A stretch of DNA of 58,687 nucleotides from Chromatiaceae bacterium. GTDB lineage: Bacteria > Pseudomonadota > Gammaproteobacteria > Chromatiales > Chromatiaceae. A program made the position numbers and the translations under genes. Below the pieces are notes generated by a model. The model saw nothing but the letters and a program-made list of their open reading frames with translations, did no database searches and was not told the origin of the DNA. Positions 43,544-52,063 of the stretch are shown here, piece by piece (position 1 is the stretch's first letter; every line of letters begins with the position of its first letter). Location: contig REDK01000123.1 of the NCBI GenBank assembly GCA_007693535.1, forward strand, positions 1 through 58,687. Reading direction: 5' to 3'.

Positions 43544-43855
43544 ATGTCCAGCATCAAGATTCGCGCCAACGTCGATGACGGGGTCACCACCGTCCGCTGT
43601 TTGATGTCGCATGAGATGGAGACCGGCCTGCGCAAGGATAAGAAGACCGGCGAGCCGATCCCGGCCCATTTCATCCAGAACGTCACGGCCAAATGGAACG
43701 ACCAGGTGGTGATGACCGCCCTGTGGAGCGGCGGCGTCTCCAAAAACCCTTATCTGTCGTTCAAGTTCAACGGCGGCGCACCCGGCGACCAGGTCGAGAT
43801 ATCCTGGGTCGATAACATGGGCGAGACCGAGACCGGCACCGCCGATATCTCCTGA
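43544..43855 (+). CDS. soxZ: Sulfur-oxidation protein SoxZ
   Basis: SoxZ is the 103-residue partner of SoxY; the heterodimer is exported together because only SoxY has a signal peptide. It starts MSSIKIRANVDDGVTTVRCL and contains HEMETGLRKDKKTGEPIPAHF, close to 20 residues of strong family identity, and WNDQVVMTALWSGGVSKNPY. No signal is present, as expected. A strong terminator follows at 44043. Length matches the family. Confidence 0.97.
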   Translation: MSSIKIRANVDDGVTTVRCLMSHEMETGLRKDKKTGEPIPAHFIQNVTAKWNDQVVMTALWSGGVSKNPYLSFKFNGGAPGDQVEISWVDNMGETETGTADIS

Positions 43856-44042
43856 TCCGCCGACCCGGACACGCCCCAGGTTCGGACCTGCCCGGCTGCC
43901 CACGACCCGACGACCATCGGAGACTCGATGAGCGCGGATCAGCGCGGCGACGGGTACGTGGGCCGAACCCCGGCCGGATTCTCGGCGGTAACCAGCGGCA
44001 ACACTGGCAACCGGTCCGAGGAAATCGTTCTGACCGAGCGTG

Positions 44043-44071
44043 AAAACCCGCCACCAGGCGGGTTTTCTTTT
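44043..44071. terminator. Bidirectional terminator between soxZ and the SphA-like gene
   Basis: The inverted repeat AAAACCCGCC/GGCGGGTTTT (44043-44052 and 44057-44066) with a 4-base loop is followed by CTTTT on the plus strand. Because the stem itself has A and T ends, it can terminate soxYZ rightward and the convergent gene leftward. Confidence 0.92.
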
Positions 44072-44112
44072 GCCAACGAGACGTGGGCGCCGCTGCTCAG
44101 CCGGCTGACACC

Positions 44113-45075
44113 TCAGCGGAAATGCCGCACATAGCGCAGATTGATGCGCTGTCCCTCCGGGCGATTCTCGGCATTGGACTCCCAATAGGCATTCACAAAC
44201 AGGTGATCCTGACCGGTGATATGCCAGACCAGCCCCGGCCCCAGCCCCAGTACCTGCTCCTTGCTGTTGGGCACGCGCCGCCCGTTGATGCGGCTGTCGG
44301 TCAATTGGCTGAGGAAATAGCCGTTGATGCCAAGCCGCAGGCGTTGCGGGATGACCTCGTAGGCGCTGGCAAAGTTGGCATGCACGGCCTGCCCGGCTTG
44401 GCTATCGTTGGCCAACAACGGCCGGAACGGATCATTGTTTTTGGCGTTCCACAGGTAGTGCAGGCGCCAGGATGCCGTCCATTGCGGAGTGAGCCAGGCG
44501 GTGGCCGCCCAGTAGGGATTGAACGAGAAGAAGTTACTCCCTGGATTCAAGGCACGGCTAGAATCATAGGCCCCGGTGGGGAGCAGGAGTTGCAATTCCA
44601 CCCGTTGCACGAAGCGTGGCCCGTCGTGACCCATGATCGGGTCCCATTGCAGGAACGGCCCCAGCAGCAGGTCACCGAGGATCGACCCATTGGCGCGCAC
44701 GGCCAGGTTGTCGCGTGGGTTGACTGTCAACTCAGCCAGCGGCAGCATCAGATTGACGCCCCATTTGCCGCCAAGCAGGATCGGCTGATCGGACTGAAAC
44801 ACCAGTTGCGTCAAGCCGACGTTGGCCTCGGCATCGGCGCGGGCGGGTCCGCCCGGGGTCGGTAGCAGCAGGTCGCGGCCGCTGCCGTCCTTGAGCCGAC
44901 CGTTGCGATAGAACTGCAGATACTGCTGAAAATACCAGCCAGGACCGGACGGTGGAGCACCGTCCAGGAAACTGGTAAAGCCCAAGTTGACGGCCGGCAG
45001 GTCGTAGGCCGAGACCGGCCCTGCGGCCTGACTCAGCAGGACCAGCCCGGTCAGGCTGGCGGCGAGTTGCTTCAT
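44113..45075 (-). CDS. SphA/phenol MetA-type outer-membrane protein
   Basis: This 320-residue protein has an N-terminal signal peptide (MKQLAASLTGLVLLSQAAGP, cleaved near AYDLP) and a beta-rich mature part of alternating polar and hydrophobic strands ending LRYVRHF, as in the SphA/MetA group of outer-membrane proteins named from phenol-degradation operons. The final aromatic residue fits outer-membrane assembly. I chose the ATG at 45075 because AGGGGTGA lies before it; a GTG at 45084 is an alternative. It diverges from the FadL-like gene. Transport of hydrophobic compounds is inferred from the family. Confidence 0.78.
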   Translation of the reverse strand: MKQLAASLTGLVLLSQAAGPVSAYDLPAVNLGFTSFLDGAPPSGPGWYFQQYLQFYRNGRLKDGSGRDLLLPTPGGPARADAEANVGLTQLVFQSDQPILLGGKWGVNLMLPLAELTVNPRDNLAVRANGSILGDLLLGPFLQWDPIMGHDGPRFVQRVELQLLLPTGAYDSSRALNPGSNFFSFNPYWAATAWLTPQWTASWRLHYLWNAKNNDPFRPLLANDSQAGQAVHANFASAYEVIPQRLRLGINGYFLSQLTDSRINGRRVPNSKEQVLGLGPGLVWHITGQDHLFVNAYWESNAENRPEGQRINLRYVRHFR

Positions 45076-45489
45076 AGCGGTCACCCCTGTGGTCGAAAGA
45101 GACAGAACGGCACCGAGTGTGGCCCCGACGGCCCAGACCCGGCCTGCACAAGGGTAGAAGAAGCGTCGCGTGCTGGCAAAAGCCGCACTATTTACAACAA
45201 TTGGCCGACACCAACCGCCCGGCGCAGCGGTTTGCCGGCGCCGCCTGGCTCATTGCACACGCACTGGCGACATGACATTGACAAAGCGCAAAAACCCCGT
45301 AGTATACGTGACAAAAAAATAGCGTCGACTTTTTGCGACAGCCTGGCACGTTAGTCCCTGCTGATCAGGAACACAGGCAGCGCGCTCCGGCTGCCCTCGC
45401 GCCAGCAGCCAAGTCCGCAATTAGACCTAATCAACGGCCGCCGCCCTGCCGGCATCGCCCATCACCCGAGGAAAGGCCCCGGAGTCCCC
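45076..45489. promoter_or_regulatory. Divergent region between two outer-membrane protein genes
   Basis: This 414-base region has no gene. A plus-strand sigma-70 promoter is visible: TTGACA at 45278-45283, a 16-base spacer and TAGTAT at 45300-45305, serving the FadL-like gene with a leader of about 180 bases. The stretch 45180-45330 is AT-richer than its surroundings. A minus-strand promoter was not clear. Confidence 0.6.
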
Positions 45490-47007
45490 ATGCGTCGTAT
45501 CCAGCACTCCCTGTCCGCGGCGCTTGCCTGCGCCGCGGTCCTGCCCGCCCAGGCTTGGGCCACCAATGGCTACTTTTCCCATGGCTGGGGCACCGCCTCC
45601 AAGGCCATGGCCGGGGTCGCCACCGCCCTACCCCAGGATAGCCTGGTAGCTGCCACCAATCCCGCCGGCATGGCCTTCGTCGGTACCCGCTTCGACCTCG
45701 CCCTCGCCTTCTTCAGCCCCGATCCCCGCGGCTATCGTGCCCGCAACGATTTCGCTACCCAGACCGTCCCGGCCACCGACGGCAATACCGATTTCAATGT
45801 CACCCTGCCAGCCAGCGGCTTCATCAGCCCCGGGCGCTTCGATAGCAAGGGCGACTGGTATACCATCCCCAGCCTCGGCTTCAACTATCAGTTGAACGAA
45901 GCCAATACCATCGGCGTGGTCCTCATCGCCAATGGTGGCATGCAGACCGATTATCGCAACGCGGTGTGGGAGAACTTCGCGCCCGCCCCGGATCAACGGG
46001 TCGTCGGCGAGCAGCCGGTGTTCGCCACCCTGCCTGCCGGCACCCCGTTCGAACAGGGCGGGCGACTGCTGATCCGCGACGGTCAGCCGGTGCCAGTGAC
46101 CGATCCATTCCCTGGCAGCGAGAACGCTAACCCTGGTGGTGTCCTCAGTGCCAACGGTTCCACCGGGGTCAATCTGGAACAACTCTTCGTCAAGGTGCCG
46201 TGGAGCTACCGGTTCGGCGACGGCCGCCAGGCCGTCGGTATTACACCGATCTTGGCCATGCAGCGCTTCGAGGCCAAGGGCCTGCAACCCTTTCGTGCCG
46301 CCTCAGTCCATCCGGACCGGGTCACCAACAACGGCAAGGATACTTCCTATGGGGCCGGCGTCCAGTTCGGCTGGTACGGCGAGGTCAGCGATCGTCTAGC
46401 ACTCGGCCTGTCCTACCAGACCAAGATCTGGATGTCCAAGTTCGATGATTACAAGGGGCTCTTCGCCAATGGCGGCGAATTCGACATCCCGGCCATGTTC
46501 AATGCCGGGCTGGCCTACCGCGTGCGCCCGGACCTGACCATCGGCATCGATTATCAGCGCATCTTCTACGACGAGATCAGCGCCATCTCCAATTCGAACG
46601 ATCTCGACCTCACCCCCTGTTTTGGCGTCCAGCCCAAGCCCTCGTTCTGCCTCGGCGGCAATGCCGGCCTCGGCTTCGGCTGGCAGGGACAGGATGTGGT
46701 CAAACTCGGCGCCCGCTGGGAGCAGAGCGAACGTTGGACCTTCTTCGGCGGCGTCAGCTACAACAGCGAATTGCTCAAGAGCCGCCAGCAGGCGCTGTTC
46801 AATGTGCTGACCCCGGCGACCATCCGCTGGCACATCACCGCCGGAGCCAGCGTAGCCGCCACCCCGCGCGACCGCATCAATCTGTCCCTGGCCTATATGC
46901 CGATGGAACGTATCGACGGCAGCAGCCCGTCGATCACCCAGACCCAGACCGGCAGCCTCTACATGGAGCAAAAGGAGATCGAGATCAGTTGGAGCCGGCG
47001 GTTTTAA
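45490..47007 (+). CDS. FadL/OmpP1-type outer-membrane channel
   Basis: This 505-residue outer-membrane protein has a signal peptide (ending AQAWA) and the FadL N-terminus ATNGYFSHGWGTASKAMAG with ATNPAGM, which forms the hatch domain and NPA kink. The remainder is a beta-barrel ending IEISWSRRF, with the C-terminal aromatic residue for assembly. FadL channels take up hydrophobic compounds such as fatty acids or aromatics. The N-terminal ATNGYFSHG form occurs in many environmental FadL proteins. A candidate promoter lies at 45278. The neighbouring divergent gene also encodes an outer-membrane protein. Confidence 0.9.
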   Translation: MRRIQHSLSAALACAAVLPAQAWATNGYFSHGWGTASKAMAGVATALPQDSLVAATNPAGMAFVGTRFDLALAFFSPDPRGYRARNDFATQTVPATDGNTDFNVTLPASGFISPGRFDSKGDWYTIPSLGFNYQLNEANTIGVVLIANGGMQTDYRNAVWENFAPAPDQRVVGEQPVFATLPAGTPFEQGGRLLIRDGQPVPVTDPFPGSENANPGGVLSANGSTGVNLEQLFVKVPWSYRFGDGRQAVGITPILAMQRFEAKGLQPFRAASVHPDRVTNNGKDTSYGAGVQFGWYGEVSDRLALGLSYQTKIWMSKFDDYKGLFANGGEFDIPAMFNAGLAYRVRPDLTIGIDYQRIFYDEISAISNSNDLDLTPCFGVQPKPSFCLGGNAGLGFGWQGQDVVKLGARWEQSERWTFFGGVSYNSELLKSRQQALFNVLTPATIRWHITAGASVAATPRDRINLSLAYMPMERIDGSSPSITQTQTGSLYMEQKEIEISWSRRF

Positions 47008-47327
47008 GGCCAACGGGGAGCGGCGGAATACAGCCGGCCGCACTGCAAGCGACAGCGCACTTGGAGATAAGCTTGTAGATAAAGCTAGGCAGATAAAGCC
47101 AGCGCCGCGACCGCGCTGGCATCGATCCAGCCGGGCCGGATGACCGAGAGGTGGGGACTCGCCCGCGAGCCCCCAGGCTCAGCAATCCATCATGCTCGCT
47201 CACATGACCGCAGCCGCGGTCAGAACTCACGCTGCCCGGGCATTGATTGTCTTGCTCCGCAATGCGGCCATAGAGGTCGCGGTCGACAGGACCTCCGGCC
47301 ATCAGACTGGCCCTACTCAGGCTGGCC
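47008..47327. other. Spacer with near-perfect tandem repeats
   Basis: No gene is seen in 320 bases. Around 47065-47104 three near copies of AGATAAAGC lie with a period of about 13-14 bases just past the FadL-like stop. At 47303-47332 two 15-base units (CAGACTGGCCCTACT, CAGGCTGGCCCTACA) run into the odhB stop. No U-run terminator was identified. Confidence 0.6.
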
Positions 47328-48647
47328 CTACACTCGCAACAACAGGCGCGCTGGCTCTTCGAGGGCGTCTTTGATACCGACTAGAAACTGCACTGCCTCG
47401 CGGCCGTCGATGATGCGGTGATCGTAGGATAGGGCAAGGTACATGACCGGACGGATGCGGATCTCCCCGTCCACCACCAGCGGACGCTCCTGGATCCGAT
47501 GCATCCCAAGCACGGCACTCTGGGGCGGGTTGAGGATGGGCGTGGAGAGCAGCGAACCGAAAACACCGCCATTGGTGATCGAGAAGGTGCCGCCGGTGAG
47601 TTCCTCGAAGCTCAGCGTGCCCTCGTGGGCCTTGGCGGCGAAGTCGGCGACCCCGCGCTCGATATCGGCCATGCTGAGTTGGTCGCAGTTGCGCAGGATG
47701 GGCACCACCAGTCCGCGCGAGGTGCTGACGGCGATGCCGATATCGTAATAGCCGTGATAGATGATGTCCTGCTCGTCCACCGACGCATTGACCACCGGAA
47801 AGCGCTGCAGGGCTTCCACCGCCGCCTTGACGAAGAATGACATCAGCCCGAGCCGCACGCCGTGGGTCGCCTCGAAGCGGTCCTTGTAGCGGGTGCGTAG
47901 GGTCATCACGGCGTGCATGTCCACCTCATTGAAGGTGGTCAGGATGGCTGCGTTGCGCTGCGCCTCCACCAGGCGCTCGGCGATACGCACCCGCAGCCGA
48001 GTCATCGGCACCCGCTGTTCGGGCCGGCCGGCCTCGCCGCCGAGGCCCGGCATCACCGGCTCCGGGGCCGGCTCCTCGTCGGCCGGTGCCCGGGCGCTGG
48101 TCTCCGGGTCCACCGGCGGCTGGCTGCGCTCATGGCGGTCGAGCCAGTTCATCACGTCGGCCTTGCTGACACGCCCACCCTTGCCGCTGCCGGGAATGGC
48201 CGCGGGGTCCAGGTCCAGCTCCCGCACCAGTCGCCGCGCCGCCGGCGCCAGCACCGGTTCGGCGGCCGCTGCTGGCGCTGGCTCCTCGCGGTGGCTGATG
48301 GAGGCCGCGGCCGGGCTGCGGTCGCGTGCCGGCTCCCGGGGCGCGGTGGACGCGGGCACCTGATCGGCAGCAGCGGTTGCGGCCGGCACATCACCGGCAG
48401 CCGGCGCGGCGCCCTCCTCGATCAGCGCCAGCACCGCATCGGCGCCGACCACCTCACCCTCCTGGGCCTTGATCTCGCCAAGCACCCCCGCGGCCGGGGC
48501 CGGTACCTCCAGGACGACCTTGTCGGTCTCCAGATCGACCAGGTTTTCGTCCTTGCCGACGGCATCGCCGGGCTGTTTATGCCAGGTCAGAACGGTGGCA
48601 TCGGCAACGGATTCGGGAAGGCTGGGGACGCGGACTTCGCGGGTCAT
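47328..48647 (-). CDS. odhB: Dihydrolipoyllysine succinyltransferase E2 (OdhB/SucB)
   Basis: This E2 component of 2-oxoglutarate dehydrogenase transfers the succinyl group to CoA. The lipoyl domain (1-80) carries [11 protein letters not shown] with the lipoylated lysine; an Ala/Pro linker follows; the peripheral-subunit-binding domain is [15 protein letters not shown] with [11 protein letters not shown]; the catalytic domain ends with [15 protein letters not shown], whose His and Asp are catalytic. Length 439 fits. The family choice SucB over pyruvate E2 rests on the PSLPESV start and the FNEVDMHAV motif. sucA and lpdA are not next to it in the window. Confidence 0.93.
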   Translation of the reverse strand: MTREVRVPSLPESVADATVLTWHKQPGDAVGKDENLVDLETDKVVLEVPAPAAGVLGEIKAQEGEVVGADAVLALIEEGAAPAAGDVPAATAAADQVPASTAPREPARDRSPAAASISHREEPAPAAAAEPVLAPAARRLVRELDLDPAAIPGSGKGGRVSKADVMNWLDRHERSQPPVDPETSARAPADEEPAPEPVMPGLGGEAGRPEQRVPMTRLRVRIAERLVEAQRNAAILTTFNEVDMHAVMTLRTRYKDRFEATHGVRLGLMSFFVKAAVEALQRFPVVNASVDEQDIIYHGYYDIGIAVSTSRGLVVPILRNCDQLSMADIERGVADFAAKAHEGTLSFEELTGGTFSITNGGVFGSLLSTPILNPPQSAVLGMHRIQERPLVVDGEIRIRPVMYLALSYDHRIIDGREAVQFLVGIKDALEEPARLLLRV

Positions 48648-48880
48648 CGGCGGCGGCTCGTGCGACAGAAGTGGACTTGCTCGAATTCATATCGGCCGTG
48701 ACCCGCCAGCCCGGGAAGGAGCGGAGGCGGTATCCCTGCGATGACCTGCTGCGGGCCAGGTGATGGTCGGGGGGCGTCGAACGGCTGACGTCGAACCACG
48801 GGTGCCAGGATGCTGCGCCGATATCCGAACGCGGGAACGGCATTGCACCAGGACCCGCGCCGGCCGACACTGTATAGCAT

Positions 48881-49651
48881 ATGCGCGACGGGCTTGTGGT
48901 GTTACCGCCGCCGCCCCGCACCACCGACCCCCGTGGGACTGTCCCGATCATTTTGCCCAAGGCCCTCCCGACCCTCGCCCTAGTGCTGCTCACCAGCGCC
49001 TGCGCCAGCCCGCCGGATGCCAGTCGGCCGGGCCACGGATCAGTGGTCGGCGGAGCGCCGTTGGCGGCACCCATGACCACTGCCGACAGCCCGCCAACGA
49101 CGACTGAAGCCGGCGGCCTGCGGGTCAGTCTGCTAGGGGTGTCCACGCCTAACGCGCGCGACATCGATCGCGGCTGGCGGAGCTATCAGCTGCTGCTGGA
49201 AAACCGCAGCACAGGCATCCTGCGGATCAGCAGCGTCCGCCTGCAGACCGCCGCCGGCCTGCTGATGGCACCAGCGGCCGCCCATGCCGAGTTGCAGGCC
49301 CCGCCCGCGGCCGCCCCGAGCCGCACGCAGGATCTGGGCGAGCAGGTCGCGGCCCGCGCTGCGGGGATCGCCGCCGGACAGGTGATCCCCTATGGCGGCC
49401 TGCTGGTGCAGGCACTCACCGGCGTCGGCAGCGCCGCCGCGGCTGAGACGCGTGACCGCGCCGAGCGGACCTTCCGGCAGCAGCGTGCCGAGGGACTGGA
49501 ACTCGCCCCCGGCGGTCGCGCCAAGGGCGAATCCTGGTTCCCCGCCGAGGTCGCACCGGTCGCGCTGGTACTGGTCGTCACCGAGGGCGCCGACTGGCGT
49601 CATCTGAGCCTGCCGCTCGCACCCCCTGCACCTGCTCGATTGCACCCTTGA
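48881..49651 (+). CDS. Putative lipoprotein of unknown function
   Basis: I do not recognise the family of this 256-residue protein. A hydrophobic stretch LPTLALVLLTSAC at residues 29-41 looks like a lipoprotein signal, although the long N-terminal lead suggests a later start (for example the TTG at 48953). The mature part begins with a low-complexity Pro/Ala/Ser linker, then GLRVSLLGVSTPNARD and YQLLLENRSTGILRISSVRLQ, which look like beta-strands of an immunoglobulin-like or DUF-type fold, an Ala/Gln-rich helical stretch, and a final beta part. It diverges from odhB and sits before the flavodoxin region. Confidence 0.6.
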   Translation: MRDGLVVLPPPPRTTDPRGTVPIILPKALPTLALVLLTSACASPPDASRPGHGSVVGGAPLAAPMTTADSPPTTTEAGGLRVSLLGVSTPNARDIDRGWRSYQLLLENRSTGILRISSVRLQTAAGLLMAPAAAHAELQAPPAAAPSRTQDLGEQVAARAAGIAAGQVIPYGGLLVQALTGVGSAAAAETRDRAERTFRQQRAEGLELAPGGRAKGESWFPAEVAPVALVLVVTEGADWRHLSLPLAPPAPARLHP

Positions 49652-49710
49652 GCGCGCCCGTCAATCGCCTCCCGCCGGCCAGCACGCCTTCCCACCGGCA
49701 CTGCCCATCC

Positions 49711-49767
49711 CGGTCCAAGCTGGTCCAAGCTGGTCCAAGCTGGTCCAAGCTGGTCCAAGCTGGTCCA
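49711..49767. repeat. 10-base tandem repeat, five full units plus part
   Basis: Five head-to-tail copies of TGGTCCAAGC (the first beginning CGGTCC) and a partial sixth (TGGTCCA) end 3 bases before the Fur-type box. Units are identical after the first. The array lies in non-coding DNA and could vary in copy number by slippage. Confidence 0.93.
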
Positions 49768-49770
49768 TTT

Positions 49771-49789
49771 GCAATCAATAATCATTCTC
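49771..49789. promoter_or_regulatory. Candidate Fur box upstream of flavodoxin
   Basis: The 19-base sequence GCAATCAATAATCATTCTC matches the Fur consensus at 13 of 19 positions, including an unbroken AATAATCATT-like core. It is a distinctly AT-rich island in GC-rich DNA. Flavodoxins commonly replace ferredoxin under iron limitation under Fur control. Confidence 0.6.
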
Positions 49790-50056
49790 GATAGCATCTA
49801 TCTCGCAAGCTCCCGTGGCCGCTGATCCCCCTTGCCCCAAGGGCGACCAGGCCGCGGCCGCCAGCCGGTCGTTATCCCCCATCCGTCTCAGGAGACCACC
49901 GGCCATGCCTGCCTGTCCGCCATTGGCGACCGCCCAGCGGCCTGCCCCCCATTGCGCCCTCACCGCCATCCCGCCTGCGCGCAGCGCGGCACCGATTCCA
50001 CGGGCGCTCAGCCTGCCACGCAACACCCGTGGCGGTTACTGCCAGCAAGGGACGGC

Positions 50057-50584
50057 ATGCAGATGACCCAGATCGGGCTCTTCTTCTCAACAGTGACCGG
50101 TAACACGCTGGAGATCGCCGAGGCGATCCAGGCGCGCCACTTTCCTCCCGGGACGGTGGAGGTGCATGAGTTCGAGGATGCGAACGCCGAATCCATCGAC
50201 CGCTATCCGGCCCTGATCCTCGGCACTCCCACGGTGGGAGATGGCGAGTACCCCGACGGCCTGGCGGACTTCCTGCCAGAGCTGGACCTGGTGGACTTCA
50301 GCACCAAGACCATCGCCCTGTTCGGGCTCGGCGATCAGTTCGGCTATCCAGCGGAGTTCGTCGATGCCCTCGGCATGCTCTACGAGGAGTTGACCGCCCG
50401 CGGAGCACGCATCGTCGGGGCCTGGCCTACCGACGGCTATCAGTACGAGGCCTCACGTGCCGATCAGGGCGACGGCCAGTTCTGCGGGCTGGTGCTCGAC
50501 CAGGACAATCAACCGCATCTGACCGACCGGCGCCTGACCAATTGGATCGCCAGCATCAAGCCTGCCCTGCTAGCGGCCGGCTGA
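50057..50584 (+). CDS. fldA: Flavodoxin (long-chain type)
   Basis: This 175-residue protein is a flavodoxin, an FMN electron carrier that replaces ferredoxin under iron shortage. It starts MQMTQIGLFFSTVTGNTLEI; the STVTGNT loop binds the FMN phosphate, and ILGTPTVGDGEYPDGLADF and FGLGDQFGYPAEF carry the isoalloxazine loops of long-chain flavodoxins. The extra strand insertion near residues 115-140 marks the long form. I chose the ATG at 50057 with AAGGGA upstream; 50063 is equally possible. A candidate Fur box lies upstream. Confidence 0.94.
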   Translation: MQMTQIGLFFSTVTGNTLEIAEAIQARHFPPGTVEVHEFEDANAESIDRYPALILGTPTVGDGEYPDGLADFLPELDLVDFSTKTIALFGLGDQFGYPAEFVDALGMLYEELTARGARIVGAWPTDGYQYEASRADQGDGQFCGLVLDQDNQPHLTDRRLTNWIASIKPALLAAG

Positions 50585-50675
50585 CCCTGCCGGTGCGGCC
50601 GCCGCAGCGCGTCCATCCCCAGACCGGCCTGGCCCGGTCCCCTGCCCGTGCTTTGACATGCTTCGAGGACTCCCA

Positions 50676-51782
50676 ATGCCGGCCGATGCCCTCCCGTTCC
50701 CGCCGCGTGGTCGTTTCGCCCTGAACCCGCCACTCCCGACCCATCCCCGCGACCATCCCCGCGACCATCCCCAGCCGTCAGGGCCAGAACGGGTGGCCGC
50801 ACCGGCCAACGAGCCGGCCGCGCTGGTCCACCGCTCCGGGGACTGGTGCGAGGGCTGGCAAGCGTTGCTGTGGGATCTGGGGGCACTGGGGGAGGTCTGG
50901 GTGGAAACCGCATCGGCGGCGCTCACCCTGAGCCATCGCACCGCGCTGACCGGCCTACTGGTGCATGCCGACCTGGGTCATCTGCAGGGCGAGGACCACG
51001 CCCTGCGGCTACTGCTGGAACGCGCCCGCGCCCTGCGCGGGACCGGGCTCGGCGCGGTCTGGCAGGGCGCCGCCCTGAGCATCGAGGGACGCGACCGCCA
51101 ACCGGTGCTGACCCTGCGGCCGGCTGGCGGCGCGGACCCCACCCTTTTCGTCCTGCGCGCGCTGCTCGCTGCCCATGGCGGTGTCAACCGCAGCATCCAG
51201 CCGGCGCGTCACCTGGTGCGCACCCCGGCCGGGCCGCGCCCACGTCGCGCCACCCCGCGCCCCGCCCCGCAAGTGGTTGCGCTCGGCCCGGCCGGGACAC
51301 ATCCAGCGGCACGGCTCGGCGAGCGCTGCGCCGGCCTCGACGACGCCCTCGACCTGGCCGACATGGCCGAGCTGTGTGGGCTGCTGCGGCTGGACCCGAA
51401 CCGTCTGCGCCAACGCGGGCAAGTACAGCGAGTGGACCCGGTCCTGATCCCAGTGCTGCTGGAGACCCTGTGCGAACAGCTCGTGTCGCTGCGCCTGATT
51501 ACCGGCAACGATGCCCTGATCCGGCGCGTCGATATCGTCCCCTATGCCAGCACCGGCGGGATTGGCGGGTTCTATCTTCGTGGCGAGCGGGTTAGCCTGC
51601 GCCTGGACCCCGCAGCCATTGCCACCGCGCTGGTGGTGCGCCGCACTGATACCCCGCTGCCGCGCCGGGAGGTGCGGCTATATGACGAGACGGGCCGTGC
51701 GCTGCTGATCCTCGGTGCCGCCGATGACGCTGTCTCCGAGCCCCCGGTATGGCGGGCTTTGGTGGACGCCCTCACGCCTTGA
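50676..51782 (+). CDS. Divergent HemS/ChuX-like duplicated-domain protein
   Basis: This 368-residue protein shows two similar halves, about 50-160 and 240-365. Each half has a strand-helix pattern like haem-utilisation proteins: GEVWVETASAALTLSH and LGHLQGEDHALRLLLERA in the first, LVSLRLITGNDALIRRVD and GFYLRGERVSLRLDPAAIA in the second. That alternation resembles HemS/ChuX, but the usual haem-binding residues are not clear, so the assignment is tentative. The ATG at 50676 has GAGGA in place; a start at 50658 is possible. Residues 20-35 contain a short HPRD repeat caused by a 12-base duplication. The upstream neighbour is a likely iron-regulated flavodoxin. Confidence 0.6.
   Translation: MPADALPFPPRGRFALNPPLPTHPRDHPRDHPQPSGPERVAAPANEPAALVHRSGDWCEGWQALLWDLGALGEVWVETASAALTLSHRTALTGLLVHADLGHLQGEDHALRLLLERARALRGTGLGAVWQGAALSIEGRDRQPVLTLRPAGGADPTLFVLRALLAAHGGVNRSIQPARHLVRTPAGPRPRRATPRPAPQVVALGPAGTHPAARLGERCAGLDDALDLADMAELCGLLRLDPNRLRQRGQVQRVDPVLIPVLLETLCEQLVSLRLITGNDALIRRVDIVPYASTGGIGGFYLRGERVSLRLDPAAIATALVVRRTDTPLPRREVRLYDETGRALLILGAADDAVSEPPVWRALVDALTP
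50739..50775. repeat. 12-base tandem repeat inside the HemS-like gene
   Basis: ACCATCCCCGCG and near copies are repeated head to tail about three times within codons for HPRDHPRDHPQP, near the N-terminus of the HemS-like protein. The period of four codons keeps the frame. Confidence 0.75.
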
Positions 51783-51990
51783 GCGCAGGCCCGCGGGCGC
51801 TGCCGGTCGTCATGGCGACCCGGTGAGCCGAACCGATCGCGGATGCAAGAACGATATCAGCGCGGACTGCTCGCCGATCGCGTGGCCTGGGCGAGTTGGC
51901 GCGGATGCGAGCGCGTGCTAACGTGTGGCGCCGACCTGGACCTGAAGCCGGAACGGTTGCCGCACCGGCAGCCCGGCCTGTCACCGGTCC

Positions 51991-52023
51991 CGTATCGGCC
52001 TCGTATCGGCCCCGTATGGGCCC
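51991..52023. repeat. 11-base tandem repeat, three units, before nadK
   Basis: CGTATCGGCCT, CGTATCGGCCC and CGTATGGGCCC lie head to tail 41 bases before the nadK ATG. An open frame crosses them but does not look like protein. The rest of the 281-base spacer from 51783 holds no gene. Confidence 0.75.
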
Positions 52024-52063
52024 CGGTTCGTCCGCGCTCGCCTGCCTCGCACTCATCGCGTCG

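Larger units (their letters stand above)
49652..50056. promoter_or_regulatory. Flavodoxin upstream region
   Basis: This 405-base region holds the 10-base tandem array and the Fur-type box listed separately, then about 265 bases of GC-rich leader before the flavodoxin ATG. No credible gene is present; the frame open into flavodoxin from 49832 is not protein-like. Confidence 0.6.

Noticed and set aside
49711-49767. 10-base repeats considered as a CRISPR array
   Set aside because: Units are far too short and have no spacers; it is a simple tandem repeat.
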